Notes under the pieces: model-generated
Database searches by the model: none
Told to the model about the DNA's origin: nothing
What the model saw: the letters and a program-made list of their open reading frames with translations, nothing else
Program-made: the position numbers and the translations under genes
Shown: positions 39,380 through 49,182 of the stretch, in pieces
Layout of the letters: the number at the start of each line of letters is the position of its first letter
Numbering within the stretch: position 1 is the stretch's first letter
From: Metabacillus litoralis
Lineage (GTDB): Bacteria; Bacillota; Bacilli; Bacillales; Bacillaceae
Direction: 5' to 3'
Assembly (NCBI RefSeq): GCF_020524045.1
Contig: NZ_JAIVKL010000001.1
Span: 248,001 to 312,000 of the forward strand
DNA length: 64,000 nt

Positions 39380-40653
39380 GAGTTTCCCCCCATTCCTTTT
39401 AGAAAATAAATTGTATCAAGCTCAATCTTTTTAGCTACTTGATCAACTTCTTCCTTCGTTACCGACTCAATTCCATTTAAATAGTCATCAAAAGATCGAG
39501 TTATATTTGCAATTACATTATGATAGACAATTTCAACTAAACCATATGGTGTATCCACTGTTTCTAATAATTGATTACGAATAACGGCTTTTGTTTGTTC
39601 AAATTCTTCAATTGAAAACTCACCGTTTTTCATCGCATTCATTTGTTCTTTAATAATTGTAACTGCCTGTTTATAGTTCTGTTCCTCTATCCCAGACATA
39701 ACCATTAATAAACCTTTATGACTCTCAACTCTAGAAGCAGCATAATAAGCTAAACTTGCTTTTTCGCGAACATTAATGAACAATTTCGAGTGTGAAAATC
39801 CTCCAAATATACCATTAAATACTTGAAGTGCAAAATAATCATCGTCTTTATACGTACTATTTGTTCGGTAACCAATATTTAATTTTCCTTGCTTAACATC
39901 TTGTTCTTCAATAACTTCTTTTTCTTCAACTGACTTTCCTACACCAGGTTCTGTTATGTTTGCATGGTTATTACTGAGAGTAAAATATTGCTTTACATAA
40001 CCTTCGACTTCTTTCTGACTTGTATCTCCCACAACATACATATCAATTTTATTTGTTGCAATTGATTTTTGATAATAATCATAAAGAGACTGCCCAGTTA
40101 TTTCATCAATTTGATCGATTTCGCCATTTACGTGTAAGGAATAAGGTTCATCTTTGCACATTTCTTGAACTAACCTTAAATTTGAGTACCTCATTTTATC
40201 ATCATAAACAGCTTGAATTCGTTGTTTTAATGTTCTTTTTTCTTGTGTTACAATATCGTCTTTGAACACACCATTTTCCGTAATAGGGTCAAGAACAATT
40301 TCAGATAAGAGTTTTACTGCTTTTTCTATTAAAGGTGTTGAGTCTTTTAAAAATTTCTCATTAGCAATTTCCATACGAAATGAAATAATATGGTTTTCAC
40401 CTTTTTTGGCAAGATCAACATGAAGAGTAGCCCCATACAATTCATCTAAATGCTGTCTTAAACTCGTGCTCGTAGGATAACTTTTCGTGCCTCTTTGAAG
40501 AACATATGGTAATAATGCTCTTTTTGTAACATCCGATTCATTCAAAGGAGCTAAAAGCTTTAGAACGATCGTATTTGTTTTAAACTTTGTAGTAGAAATA
40601 GTATGTAAAGACATTCCGTTTACTTCTACTAATTGCTCGTTTATGTAAGACAT
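39376..40653 (-). CDS. ymfF: YmfF, M16-family protein lacking the zinc motif
   Basis: 425 residues with the M16 fold. Where the HxxEH motif should be, the region reads LRQHLDELYGATL, so it has no metal site and probably serves as the non-catalytic subunit beside YmfH. The start MSYINEQLVEVNGM (40653) has AGAAGGAGGT 5 nt upstream; the 29 residues before it in the long frame do not look like protein of this family. Confidence 0.92.
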   Translation of the reverse strand: MSYINEQLVEVNGMSLHTISTTKFKTNTIVLKLLAPLNESDVTKRALLPYVLQRGTKSYPTSTSLRQHLDELYGATLHVDLAKKGENHIISFRMEIANEKFLKDSTPLIEKAVKLLSEIVLDPITENGVFKDDIVTQEKRTLKQRIQAVYDDKMRYSNLRLVQEMCKDEPYSLHVNGEIDQIDEITGQSLYDYYQKSIATNKIDMYVVGDTSQKEVEGYVKQYFTLSNNHANITEPGVGKSVEEKEVIEEQDVKQGKLNIGYRTNSTYKDDDYFALQVFNGIFGGFSHSKLFINVREKASLAYYAASRVESHKGLLMVMSGIEEQNYKQAVTIIKEQMNAMKNGEFSIEEFEQTKAVIRNQLLETVDTPYGLVEIVYHNVIANITRSFDDYLNGIESVTKEEVDQVAKKIELDTIYFLKGMGGNS

Positions 40654-41014
40654 AGTAAACCTCCTTCTATTGGCAGTTTTGCTTGTAATTATAACAATAC
40701 GAGGATAATAAAGGAAATAATACACATTTTTTCTCTTCAATTATTCTTTCTTTGCTATATATTATTTATACATAAGCTATGTTATTCTCGATGTGAAATC
40801 TGTTAAATTCTGAAGCGATTAAACATAGATCTAATTTCTACACAAAAAATCTGTAGACCTTATAATAACTAAATCCCGTACATACTTTGATGGTAATTTT
40901 TGCTCTGGCATTCACTTTTCTGGTATAAAATTTTTTATTGTATCTGATGTAAATAAAGTCTTCTTATAAGTTGTCAGTTGTAGGATCTCCTTTAATAGCA
41001 TTGGCATAATTAAT
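40654..41014. other. Gene-less upstream region of ymfF
   Basis: AT-rich, with no convincing ORF and no clear promoter to report. Confidence 0.5.
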
Positions 41015-41359
41015 AAGAGGCTTGGACATAAGTATTAATGCTAATGAAAAACCCGAATTATTATGTGATATATCAATTAATTATTCACCTAATAGTTCGG
41101 GTTTTTATTTGCTGTCATCATTTTTTAAATTGCAAACTAATTTTAAGAACTAGTGGAATGGAGCGGAAGACACTCGGGCACCTACTTAGAATTGAGGAAA
41201 GGCTGAGACCCCACAGGCATGCCGAGGAGGCTCAGCTTCCTCCCCGGAGAACGCGAGTGTCTGCAGCGCAATGGAACGAACTTATTTCTTTCAATTTAAC
41301 TAAAATTATACTTATTTTTCTTTTTGTATGACTTATTTAATTATGTTCCAGCCTTTTTT
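41015..41359 (-). repeat. Intergenic inverted-repeat element, copy B (complete)
   Basis: 345 bp, in reverse orientation to copies A and C. Terminal inverted repeats AAGAGGCTTGGACATAA (41015-41031) and TTATGTTCCAGCCTTTTTT (41341-41359). The core contains the CCCGAATTATTA/TAATAGTTCGGG hairpin and the GC-rich hairpin GAGGAGGCTCAGCTTCCTCC, with GAACGCGAGTGTCTGCAGCG. It ends exactly at the ymfD stop. No ORF is inside. Confidence 0.85.
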
Positions 41360-42587
41360 ATGCAAGCTTCGGCATGTGTGGGTCTTTTTCTGTACCTTTA
41401 TCTGGTTTAATAAAAAGCAGAACTACCATTACAGCAATAAAGCTACTACCGGCGGAAATATAATAGATAAGATGATCTGATGCCGACATAAAATACGAGT
41501 ATGCAGGTGGTCCTGCAGCAACACCAATAAATCTCATAGAACTGTATATAGACGTTATAGTACCTCTTTCTTCCTTTTGAATCCCTTCTGTTATCATTGC
41601 ATCTAAACTAGGCAAGGTTATTCCAATTCCTATCCCAGTAAAGACTAAGAATGATATGAGAAACACTAATGAATGCTGAATCCTAAGAGCAATAAAGGAA
41701 ACTCCTACAAGGCCCATCCCAACGATCATGACTGTTTTCATTAACTGCTGATTTTGTCCTATCTTTTTACCTGAAACAAAGGAACTAATCGATAAAGCTA
41801 AGAGCGGAATAGCAAGTACTAAACCTTTCTGAACTCCATCAATTTTATACTGTTTTTCTAAAATATCTGATAGGTAAAACAAAATACCAAATAAAACAAA
41901 CATAATAATACAACCCACTGCAAAAATAGAGTAAAGCCATTTACCATTTTTCTTAAAAATATCCTTTACACAATGAGTAAATTCTTTAAACGATTGTTTT
42001 TTTTGACTTTTTTTCTTAGGAATTTTGACTAAAAAAAATACAAGAAGTACGCTTATTCCACTAAAAAAAGGAATAAACCAGAAAGGTAAATACCATAAAA
42101 AAGCTGCTAAAGTTGCACCAATTATTGGGCTTAAAACCTTCCCAGCTGTATTTGCAGTTTCAGTTAAACCTAGACCTGCACTTATTTCTTCATCACTTTT
42201 GAACATATCACCGATTAATGGCATAACAACAGGTGCAGCACCTGCAGATCCTATTCCTTGTAAAATCCGTCCTAATAGGATTGTAATAAAGGGGTCATCC
42301 ATTTTCCAAGAAGCCCAACCTGAGACCGCCCCTCCAATACCGGCAATAATCAAACAAGGAACCATTACAACCTTCCTTCCAAAACGGTCTGATAAATAAC
42401 CTGCTATTGGAATTAAAATGATTGCAACAATTGAGTAGACCGTAATTATGAGGGAAACTTGAAAAGAGCTAATGTCCAATTTTTTTGCTATGAGGGGTAA
42501 CACAGGAATTAACATTGAATTCCCAAGAGTCATAACAAGTGGAACAGATGATAAGGCAAGTAAGTCAAGCTTCTTTCCTGATTCCAT
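41358..42587 (-). CDS. ymfD: MFS exporter YmfD (bacillibactin exporter type)
   Basis: 409 residues, 12 membrane helices. MFS motif YLSDRFGRKVVM at about 64-75 and LGRILQGIGSAGAAPVVMP show the drug:H+ antiporter type. The sequence is very like B. subtilis YmfD, which exports the siderophore bacillibactin, and the place (before ymfF) is the same. No siderophore genes are in the window. Start at 42587 (MESGKKLDLLALSSVP) has AAGGTGA 7 nt before it. Its stop codon is met by repeat copy B. Confidence 0.9.
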   Translation of the reverse strand: MESGKKLDLLALSSVPLVMTLGNSMLIPVLPLIAKKLDISSFQVSLIITVYSIVAIILIPIAGYLSDRFGRKVVMVPCLIIAGIGGAVSGWASWKMDDPFITILLGRILQGIGSAGAAPVVMPLIGDMFKSDEEISAGLGLTETANTAGKVLSPIIGATLAAFLWYLPFWFIPFFSGISVLLVFFLVKIPKKKSQKKQSFKEFTHCVKDIFKKNGKWLYSIFAVGCIIMFVLFGILFYLSDILEKQYKIDGVQKGLVLAIPLLALSISSFVSGKKIGQNQQLMKTVMIVGMGLVGVSFIALRIQHSLVFLISFLVFTGIGIGITLPSLDAMITEGIQKEERGTITSIYSSMRFIGVAAGPPAYSYFMSASDHLIYYISAGSSFIAVMVVLLFIKPDKGTEKDPHMPKLA

Positions 42588-42724
42588 AATGTCTTCACCT
42601 TGTCTTTCAAATAAATTTGTTACCATGTTCATTTTGTGTAATTAGCTTCTAACATATACTGGGATTAAGTAGCAAATTAAGAGGATCGTAAAAACAAGAT
42701 ATATTATAAATTTCAAAACAAGCA

Positions 42725-42767
42725 CAAAAAAGCTCCCACAACAATGATGTTGAAGAAGCTTTGTTTG
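42725..42767 (-). terminator. nupQ terminator
   Basis: CAAAAAAGCT (42725-42734) pairs imperfectly with AGCTTTGTTTG (42757-42767), enclosing CAACA/TGTTG. It follows nupQ on the minus strand. Confidence 0.55.
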
Positions 42768-42779
42768 TTATCATGTTAT

Positions 42780-43739
42780 TTATCGTTTGCCTTTCTCATA
42801 AGGTGTACCTAAAGCTTTTGGTGAGTCAGCACGTCCTATAAATCCAGTTAAAGCTAAAATAGTTAACACATACGGCAGGATTAATAAATATACTGTTGGA
42901 ATATCTTTTAGCAATGGGATTGTCCCACCAATAATACTTAAGCCCTGTGCAAGACCAAAAAATAAAGCTGCTCCCATAGCCCCTAGTGGATGCCATTTCC
43001 CAAAAATAACAGCAGCAAGAGCCATAAATCCTTGACCACTTATTGTAGCATGACTAAAATCCCTAGCGATGATGGTAGCATATACTCCTCCACCAATACC
43101 AGCAAATGCTCCACTTAATACAACACCAATATATCTCATTTTCGTAACATTGATTCCCATCGTATCAGCTGCCATTGGGTGCTCCCCAACAGAACGAAGA
43201 CGAAGACCAAACGGGGTCTTGAATATTACATACCAAACAATAAAAGCAGAAAATATGGCTATATATGAAGTAATATAACCCCCAGAAAAGAAGATATCAC
43301 CAATGATCGGAATATCACTTAAAAAAGGCACATCCATTTTATTAAAACTAATTGTAATACGATCTGTTTGTCCTTTTTCATAAATATTCTTCACTAAGAA
43401 CAATGATAAACCAAGTGCTAAGAAGTTAATAGCAACACCACTAACAACTTGATCGGCTTTAAATGTTATCGAAGCCACAGCATGAAGCAAAGAGAAAATA
43501 GCTGCTGCAATCATTGCTGCTAATATCGAAAACCAAGGAGTCGCATTTCCTAAAACTTCAGCAAATTGCAAGTTAAAAACGATACCTACAAAGGCCCCAA
43601 TAATCATTAAGCCTTCAAGTCCAATATTTACAACACCAGATCTTTCACTAAAAACTCCACCTAGTGCAGTGAAAATAAGTGGTGCTGCAACGAATAATGC
43701 AGTGGGAATGATGATCTCTAGAGCTTGTAATATACTCAC
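42780..43739 (-). CDS. nupQ: Nucleoside ABC transporter permease NupQ
   Basis: 319 residues with about nine membrane helices, the BPD_transp_2 fold of BmpA-type importers (GVVNIGLEGLMIIGAFVG). It starts with GTG directly behind the nupP stop (TAAGTG), with AGGGGAAA upstream. The complex of NupN-O-P-Q imports guanosine and other nucleosides in B. subtilis. Confidence 0.94.
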   Translation of the reverse strand: MSILQALEIIIPTALFVAAPLIFTALGGVFSERSGVVNIGLEGLMIIGAFVGIVFNLQFAEVLGNATPWFSILAAMIAAAIFSLLHAVASITFKADQVVSGVAINFLALGLSLFLVKNIYEKGQTDRITISFNKMDVPFLSDIPIIGDIFFSGGYITSYIAIFSAFIVWYVIFKTPFGLRLRSVGEHPMAADTMGINVTKMRYIGVVLSGAFAGIGGGVYATIIARDFSHATISGQGFMALAAVIFGKWHPLGAMGAALFFGLAQGLSIIGGTIPLLKDIPTVYLLILPYVLTILALTGFIGRADSPKALGTPYEKGKR

Positions 43740-44786
43740 TTATTTCCCCTCCTTTTTAAAACGAAGTAAAATCCAGCGGATAAAATAGCTAGAAGCTACA
43801 AAGAAGATAATAAGCGCAATAATAATCTCAACAAGCTCATTTGGAACACCAGCCTCAGAAGGCATATTTAATGCTCCTACCTTTAAGCCTCCAAATAAAG
43901 CTGCTGCTAAAATAATTCCAATAGCTGCATTTCCTCCAATTAAAGCTACTGCTATACCATCAAATCCGATACCAGTAAACCCGCCTTTTACTGAAACATA
44001 TTCAAAAGTACCTAAACCTTCCATGGCACCTGCTACACCAGCAAAGGCTCCAGAAATAACCATAGATAGAATAATATTACGATTCACGTTCATACCTGAG
44101 TAATGAGCTGCATCGTGATTAAATCCTACTGCTCGAAGTTCATACCCTTTTGTTGTTCTTTCGAGTAAAAACCACATAATAAACGCAGCAATTAGTGCAA
44201 TAAATATACCATAATGCATACGAGAATAATCAGTAATATTTTCGAAGAATTCTGATCGTAATGATGCAGTTGGGAAAATTTTATCTGACTTATCAGCGTT
44301 ATCCGTCATAACATTCCTTATTAATGCATTTGTTACATGTAATGCAATATAGTTCATCATAATTGTAACGATAACTTCATGAACCTTAAACCTTGCTTTT
44401 AAAAACCCAGGGATAAAGCCCCAGAATGCTCCAGCTAGAGCAGCAGCAATAATAGCTAATGGAATATGGATAATTGCAGGCAGTTCGAATGCAACCCCAA
44501 CCCATACAGCTGCTAACCAACCAACAATTACTTGTCCCTCTACACCAATATTAAAAAGACCTGTACGAAATGCAAATGCAACAGCTAAACCTGTTAAAAT
44601 ATAGGGTGTTAATTGTCTAATTGTTTCACCAATATAATATGATTCCCCAAAAATCCCATACCATAAAGCGCTATATCCTGCTATAGGGTCATATCCACTA
44701 ACTAGCATGATAATTGCACCAAATATTAATCCTAGAATAACAGCTATAATCGGAATTAATAAGTTCATATAACGATTTAAATTCAT
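43740..44786 (-). CDS. nupP: Nucleoside ABC transporter permease NupP
   Basis: 348 residues, partner permease of NupQ (AFRTGLFNIGVEGQVIVGWL typical loop). Its ATG overlaps the nupO stop by 4 bp, and nupQ follows immediately, so translation is coupled. Confidence 0.94.
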   Translation of the reverse strand: MNLNRYMNLLIPIIAVILGLIFGAIIMLVSGYDPIAGYSALWYGIFGESYYIGETIRQLTPYILTGLAVAFAFRTGLFNIGVEGQVIVGWLAAVWVGVAFELPAIIHIPLAIIAAALAGAFWGFIPGFLKARFKVHEVIVTIMMNYIALHVTNALIRNVMTDNADKSDKIFPTASLRSEFFENITDYSRMHYGIFIALIAAFIMWFLLERTTKGYELRAVGFNHDAAHYSGMNVNRNIILSMVISGAFAGVAGAMEGLGTFEYVSVKGGFTGIGFDGIAVALIGGNAAIGIILAAALFGGLKVGALNMPSEAGVPNELVEIIIALIIFFVASSYFIRWILLRFKKEGK

Positions 44787-46312
44787 GATAGCTTACCTTC
44801 TTTCTGACGCTTACTACCAGCCATTAAAAGGCCTAGCTCTTGCTCAGATGTTTCTTTAGGGTCTACAATATCTATTATTTCTCCTTCATAAATAACAGCA
44901 ACACGATCACTAACATTCAAAATCTCATCAAGTTCAAAGGAGATAAGAAGAACTGCTTTTCCATTATCACGTTGTTCAATAAGTCGACTATGAATAAACT
45001 CAATTGCACCAACATCTAATCCTCGAGTAGGTTGAGCTGCGATTAATAGATCTGGATTTCGATCTACTTCACGTCCAATAATTGCTTTTTGCTGATTACC
45101 TCCAGACAAGGCTCTGGCTAAAGTAGATGTACTTGGTGTTCTTACATCAAACTCTTTTATTAGTTGTTTTGCCTTTTCATAAATGTTTTTATAATTTAAA
45201 ACACTATTCTTTGAAAACGGCTGTTGATAGTAAGTCTGTAGAACCATATTTTCACCTATTGGAAAATCAAGAACAAGTCCGTGTTTATGACGATCTTGTG
45301 GAATATGTCCAACACCCTTTTCTGTTATTTTCCGAGGATGCATATTTTCGATATTTTTGTCATTCAATTTGATTAATCCCGAATCGATTTTTCTTAATCC
45401 TGTAATCGCTTCAATTAATTCCGTTTGTCCATTTCCATCAACACCAGCAATCCCTACAATTTCACCTGCTCGTACTGATAAATTCAATGACTTCACTTTG
45501 AATACTTGACGATTATCCTTTACATTAAGATTTTCAATTGTAAGAACATCTTGTTTTGGTTTAGCTAATGTTTTCTCTGTTGTGAAAGAAACTTCTCTAC
45601 CTACCATTAACGATGCAAGTTCATTTGGATTTGTATCTGCAACATTTACTGTTCCAATTCCTTCTCCCTTTCGTATAACAGTAACACGATCACAAACTTC
45701 CATAATTTCTTTTAACTTATGTGTAATGAGTATAATTGATTTACCCTCATTTATAAGTGTCTTAAAGATTTGGATTAATTCCTTTATTTCTTGTGGAGTT
45801 AACACTGCAGTAGGTTCATCAAAAATTAGAATTTCGGCACCACGGTATAGTGTTTTTAAAATTTCCACACGTTGCTGCATTCCAACAGAAATATCAGCTA
45901 TTTTAGCTGTAGGGTCTACGGAAAGACCATAGCGCTCTGATATCTCTTTTACTTGCTTTTCAGCATCCTTCAGATTAATTGAACTTCCTTTTTTGGGTTC
46001 GTTACCTAAAATAATATTTTCTGTTACTGTGAATGTGTTAACAAGCATAAAATGCTGATGAACCATTCCAATACCAAGATCATTAGCAATATTAGGGTTG
46101 GTAATATCAACTTTTTTACCTTTTACTTTTATTTCACCTTTTTCAGGTTGGTAAAGTCCAAAAAGCACGTTCATTAATGTTGATTTCCCTGCTCCATTTT
46201 CTCCTAATAGAGCATGAATTTCGCCTTTTTTTACCTGTAAAGTTATATTATCGTTTGCTACTATCCCAGGAAATTCTTTACGAATATTTAGCATTTCAAT
46301 TACATATTCCAA
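44783..46312 (-). CDS. nupO: Nucleoside ABC transporter ATP-binding protein NupO
   Basis: 509 residues with two ATPase domains. The first has GENGAGKSTLMNVLFG and ISVGMQQRVEILKTL, the second GIAGVDGNGQTELIEAI and LSGGNQQKAIIGREV; the arrangement is that of sugar/nucleoside importers. The start codon is TTG (46312) in GTTTGGAATATG, with AGGAG 9 nt upstream. A large hairpin separates it from nupN. Confidence 0.94.
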   Translation of the reverse strand: MEYVIEMLNIRKEFPGIVANDNITLQVKKGEIHALLGENGAGKSTLMNVLFGLYQPEKGEIKVKGKKVDITNPNIANDLGIGMVHQHFMLVNTFTVTENIILGNEPKKGSSINLKDAEKQVKEISERYGLSVDPTAKIADISVGMQQRVEILKTLYRGAEILIFDEPTAVLTPQEIKELIQIFKTLINEGKSIILITHKLKEIMEVCDRVTVIRKGEGIGTVNVADTNPNELASLMVGREVSFTTEKTLAKPKQDVLTIENLNVKDNRQVFKVKSLNLSVRAGEIVGIAGVDGNGQTELIEAITGLRKIDSGLIKLNDKNIENMHPRKITEKGVGHIPQDRHKHGLVLDFPIGENMVLQTYYQQPFSKNSVLNYKNIYEKAKQLIKEFDVRTPSTSTLARALSGGNQQKAIIGREVDRNPDLLIAAQPTRGLDVGAIEFIHSRLIEQRDNGKAVLLISFELDEILNVSDRVAVIYEGEIIDIVDPKETSEQELGLLMAGSKRQKEGKLS

Positions 46313-46474
46313 ACATGCTCACTCCTTTTATCCTAAAACAACATAAAATATTATTAAATTAATAGCTGGTATAAAAATCAGCAAATTCAAATCTTTCATC
46401 AATTCCTATGTATATTGGTTAAAAAACACTAAGTTAGGTAAAAGATTTGAATTTAACGATTTGTAGTTAATAAA

Positions 46475-46554
46475 GGCTGACATAATCAATCTCATTCTCT
46501 CTAACACCTATTTACATCATTTTGTTAGAGAGATCTGAGAATAGATAGTCAGCC
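46475..46554 (-). terminator. Large hairpin between nupN and nupO
   Basis: Outer stem GGCTGAC (46475-46481) with GTCAGCC (46548-46554) and inner stem TCTCTCTAACA (46496-46506) with TGTTAGAGAGA (46523-46533). On the minus strand TTTATT follows. Placed after the binding-protein gene, it may let only part of transcription pass to nupO-P-Q and stabilise the nupN message. This is a known pattern for ABC importers. Confidence 0.75.
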
Positions 46555-46566
46555 CTAGTAAAGTTC

Positions 46567-47643
46567 TTATTTTGTAGGTACTTCTATTTCCCCGCTAAGA
46601 ATCTTTTCTTCATATTCTTTCACTTTTGCTTTGATTTCATCACTTAAATGTTGGTCATTTGGAGCAATACCAATTGCACCCTCTTCAATACCATACTCAA
46701 TAACTTCTCCACCTGGGAATTCGTCTGCTGCTGCTTTTTCAGCTAAATCTTGTACAGCAACGTCAACGCGTTTTACCATAGATGTTAATGTAATGTTAAA
46801 ATCTTCTCCGTCTTTTGTTTTACCATTACCTTCTTCATGCTGGTCTTTATCAACACCAATTACCCAAAGCTCACGAGTTGGATCTTCGACTTTAAGGTCA
46901 ATTGCTTCAGAAAATACTCCATTACCTGTTCCACCAGCTGCATGATAAATAATATCTGCGCCTAAGCCGTACATACTTGAAGCAATTTGTTTACCTTTTG
47001 CAGCATCACCAAATGAACCTGCATATTGAATTTCTACTTTTGCATCAGGATTCACTGCTTTAACACCTTCAACAAAACCAACTTCAAATTTCTTAATTAA
47101 GTCTCCTTCAACTCCACCAACAAAACCAATTTTATCAGTTTTAGTTGTTAAACCAGCAACTACTCCTACTAAGAATGAACCTTGGTGTTCTTTAAAAGTA
47201 ATACTTGCTACATTTGGTTGTTCTACAACACTGTCAACAATCGCAAATTTTGTATCTGCTTGTTGTTGTGCAATTTCATCTACAGCTGGTTGTAATAAAT
47301 AACCAATACCATAGATAAGATCAAATTTCTTACGAGCTAGAGTGTTTAAGTTAGTTGCATAATCTGCATCACTTTGAGATTGAAGGTAATCAAAACCGTC
47401 GTTCCCTTTTTCCAACCCATTAGCTTCACCATAAGCCTTTAAGCCTTCCCATGCAGATTGGTTGAATGATTTATCATCAACTCCACCAATATCAGTTACC
47501 ATCGCAACTGTAAAGTTTTCTTTTGCATCGCCAGCACCTTCTCCGCCGCCTGCTTCTTCTTTTTTATCTGCTCCGCCACATCCTGCTAAAAGAGTCCCAG
47601 CAGCCAGTAGTAATGATAATGCTAAACCATGTTTTTTCTTCAT
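46567..47643 (-). CDS. nupN: Nucleoside-binding lipoprotein NupN (BmpA family)
   Basis: 358 residues. Lipoprotein signal peptide with lipobox LLAGC (Cys at residue 22), then an acidic Gly-rich linker, then the BMP domain: [57 protein letters not shown]. It captures nucleosides at the outer membrane surface for NupO-P-Q. GAGGGGGC precedes the ATG. Confidence 0.95.
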   Translation of the reverse strand: MKKKHGLALSLLLAAGTLLAGCGGADKKEEAGGGEGAGDAKENFTVAMVTDIGGVDDKSFNQSAWEGLKAYGEANGLEKGNDGFDYLQSQSDADYATNLNTLARKKFDLIYGIGYLLQPAVDEIAQQQADTKFAIVDSVVEQPNVASITFKEHQGSFLVGVVAGLTTKTDKIGFVGGVEGDLIKKFEVGFVEGVKAVNPDAKVEIQYAGSFGDAAKGKQIASSMYGLGADIIYHAAGGTGNGVFSEAIDLKVEDPTRELWVIGVDKDQHEEGNGKTKDGEDFNITLTSMVKRVDVAVQDLAEKAAADEFPGGEVIEYGIEEGAIGIAPNDQHLSDEIKAKVKEYEEKILSGEIEVPTK

Positions 47644-47870
47644 GTTTTAATGCCCCCTCAATTAATTAAGTATAAGTATTACAATTCACAAAAAAATACC
47701 TTATTTTCGCGCAGAACCACCTCCTCGAAGTTATGTAATACCTAATAATATTAAATAACTTTAGATAAAAAAGCAGAAAAATTGGAGATAACCTCACAAT
47801 GTTTTGTCTTTTCCTACGCAAAATGTGTATGTTGCATAACAAAATGCGACAACCTTTTTTTATTTTTAAC

Positions 47871-48596
47871 CTATATTCTTTTTCTTACTACATGAAAACT
47901 AAAGTTATCTGCTCTGAAGTAATTTAAAGAATATAGTATAGGCCTATCTTGGTCATCAAAATGCATTTGCTTCAATAGTAATAAAGATGTTTCAGGGTCA
48001 CATTCTAAAATAGGAGAAATTTTGTCATGATATCCTAAAGGTTCAATATGCGTTACTGCATAGCTTATGTAAATATCAGCTTTTTCTTCTAACATTTTTA
48101 ATAAGGATTCCTGTTCATGTTCAAAGGTATCTGGGAGTAGCTCTGTAGGAATTTTATCTAGACAATAAACAACTGGCTCACCGTTTGCAGTTCTTACTCT
48201 TTCTAACAAAAATATTTCTTCTTCCTTCTCACATTTAAATCGTTTAACATCATCATCAGTTGCTCCGATAGTAGATGAAGAAAGGAAGATCGTCCCAGGA
48301 ACTGAATTTGCTTGCTCGATCATTCCTGTTACACTATTTAATTGTTCAATTCCAGAAGTAAATCGAGGCTTTGCATTAACGAATGTGCCCACTCCATGTC
48401 TCCTGATGATAACGTTTTCTTCTTCTAAAGTACGTAAAGCTTCTCGTAGTGTTGCTCTACTTACTCCTAAGCTTTTCGAGAGCTCAAATTCAGAGGGTAA
48501 TTTCTCTTTTTCTTTATATATACTATTTTCAATATCCTCTTTTATCTTATCAATCACTTGTAAATACAAGTGCCGACTATCAGACTTTATGGTCAT
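47871..48596 (-). CDS. ymfC: GntR-family regulator YmfC
   Basis: 242 residues. N-terminal winged helix ([20 protein letters not shown], then [20 protein letters not shown]) and a C-terminal UTRA effector domain of the HutC type. It lies just upstream of nupN and may control it; no direct evidence is in the sequence. Start [10 protein letters not shown] (48596) after GGGGGGTGA. A hyphenated palindrome lies upstream. Confidence 0.9.
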   Translation of the reverse strand: MTIKSDSRHLYLQVIDKIKEDIENSIYKEKEKLPSEFELSKSLGVSRATLREALRTLEEENVIIRRHGVGTFVNAKPRFTSGIEQLNSVTGMIEQANSVPGTIFLSSSTIGATDDDVKRFKCEKEEEIFLLERVRTANGEPVVYCLDKIPTELLPDTFEHEQESLLKMLEEKADIYISYAVTHIEPLGYHDKISPILECDPETSLLLLKQMHFDDQDRPILYSLNYFRADNFSFHVVRKRI

Positions 48597-48632
48597 CCCT
48601 TCACCCCCCACGATATCCGCTATGTATAAGAG

Positions 48633-48646
48633 ATCAGACATCTGAT
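48633..48646. promoter_or_regulatory. Candidate operator upstream of ymfC
   Basis: ATCAG-ACAT-CTGAT, a 5-4-5 palindrome about 37 bp before the ymfC start. GntR-family proteins bind such short palindromes; autoregulation is inferred. Confidence 0.35.
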
Positions 48647-48915
48647 GTTATACACCTATCTCTAATCGAAATTACTATAACATGTTTTATGGTAGAAATA
48701 AATAGAAACTAGTTAAATTTGTCGAAAGTTAAAAAGAAAATATTATTTAGAAAAAATACTTTAGTGAAAAGTGACAATACATTCATACCATATCCTATAT
48801 TTCCCACATCATTCATATAATATTTTACTCCTGATGTCGTAATTTGTCGATTTTAAAATAAATTTAAAATCTTTAAATAATTCAGTATTTCATTAAAATT
48901 ATATGCTCTCCATAA

Positions 48916-48953
48916 AAAAAGTGATGGAAACATAGTTAACCATCACACTTTTT
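48916..48953 (-). terminator. Hairpin between spoIIIE and ymfC
   Basis: AAAAAGTGATGG pairs with CCATCACACTTTTT with a 2-nt bulge. T-rich on the minus strand side. It probably closes spoIIIE transcription, after the repeat. Confidence 0.6.
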
Positions 48954-49182
48954 CATTACAATTATTAAATTATTGATATGCTCTTTTTTAATTAGCTGTT
49001 TTCATAAACTTTGTTGCTTTTTAATACTTGATGGAAACAGCACTATATAAAGTCTAGTGGCATCTTTTCTTCATAAAATAGGAGCCTTTATTGCGAAAAT
49101 ACACTGTTTCTCATGCATATTTTGGTTCCACAGCAACATTCTTTCAGAAAAGAGCCTTCAGATGTCAGATAAGAGTCTTTCA
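48954..49182. other. Gene-less stretch after spoIIIE
   Basis: Between the spoIIIE stop and its distal terminator; mostly occupied by a copy of the second repeat family. Confidence 0.5.
48995..49158 (+). repeat. Intergenic repeat, second family (longest copy)
   Basis: Contains AAACTTTGTTGCTTT (49006-49020), CTTTTCTTCATAAAATA (49064-49080) and, at the end, ACATTCTTTCAGAAAAGAG. The first two are exact in the copy at 36725; the first is also exact at 18854-18868 on the other strand. Confidence 0.7.

Noticed and set aside
47760-47800. CodY box before nupN (AATTTTTCTGC)
   Set aside because: Too many mismatches to AATTTTCWGAAAATT in the second half to claim a site.
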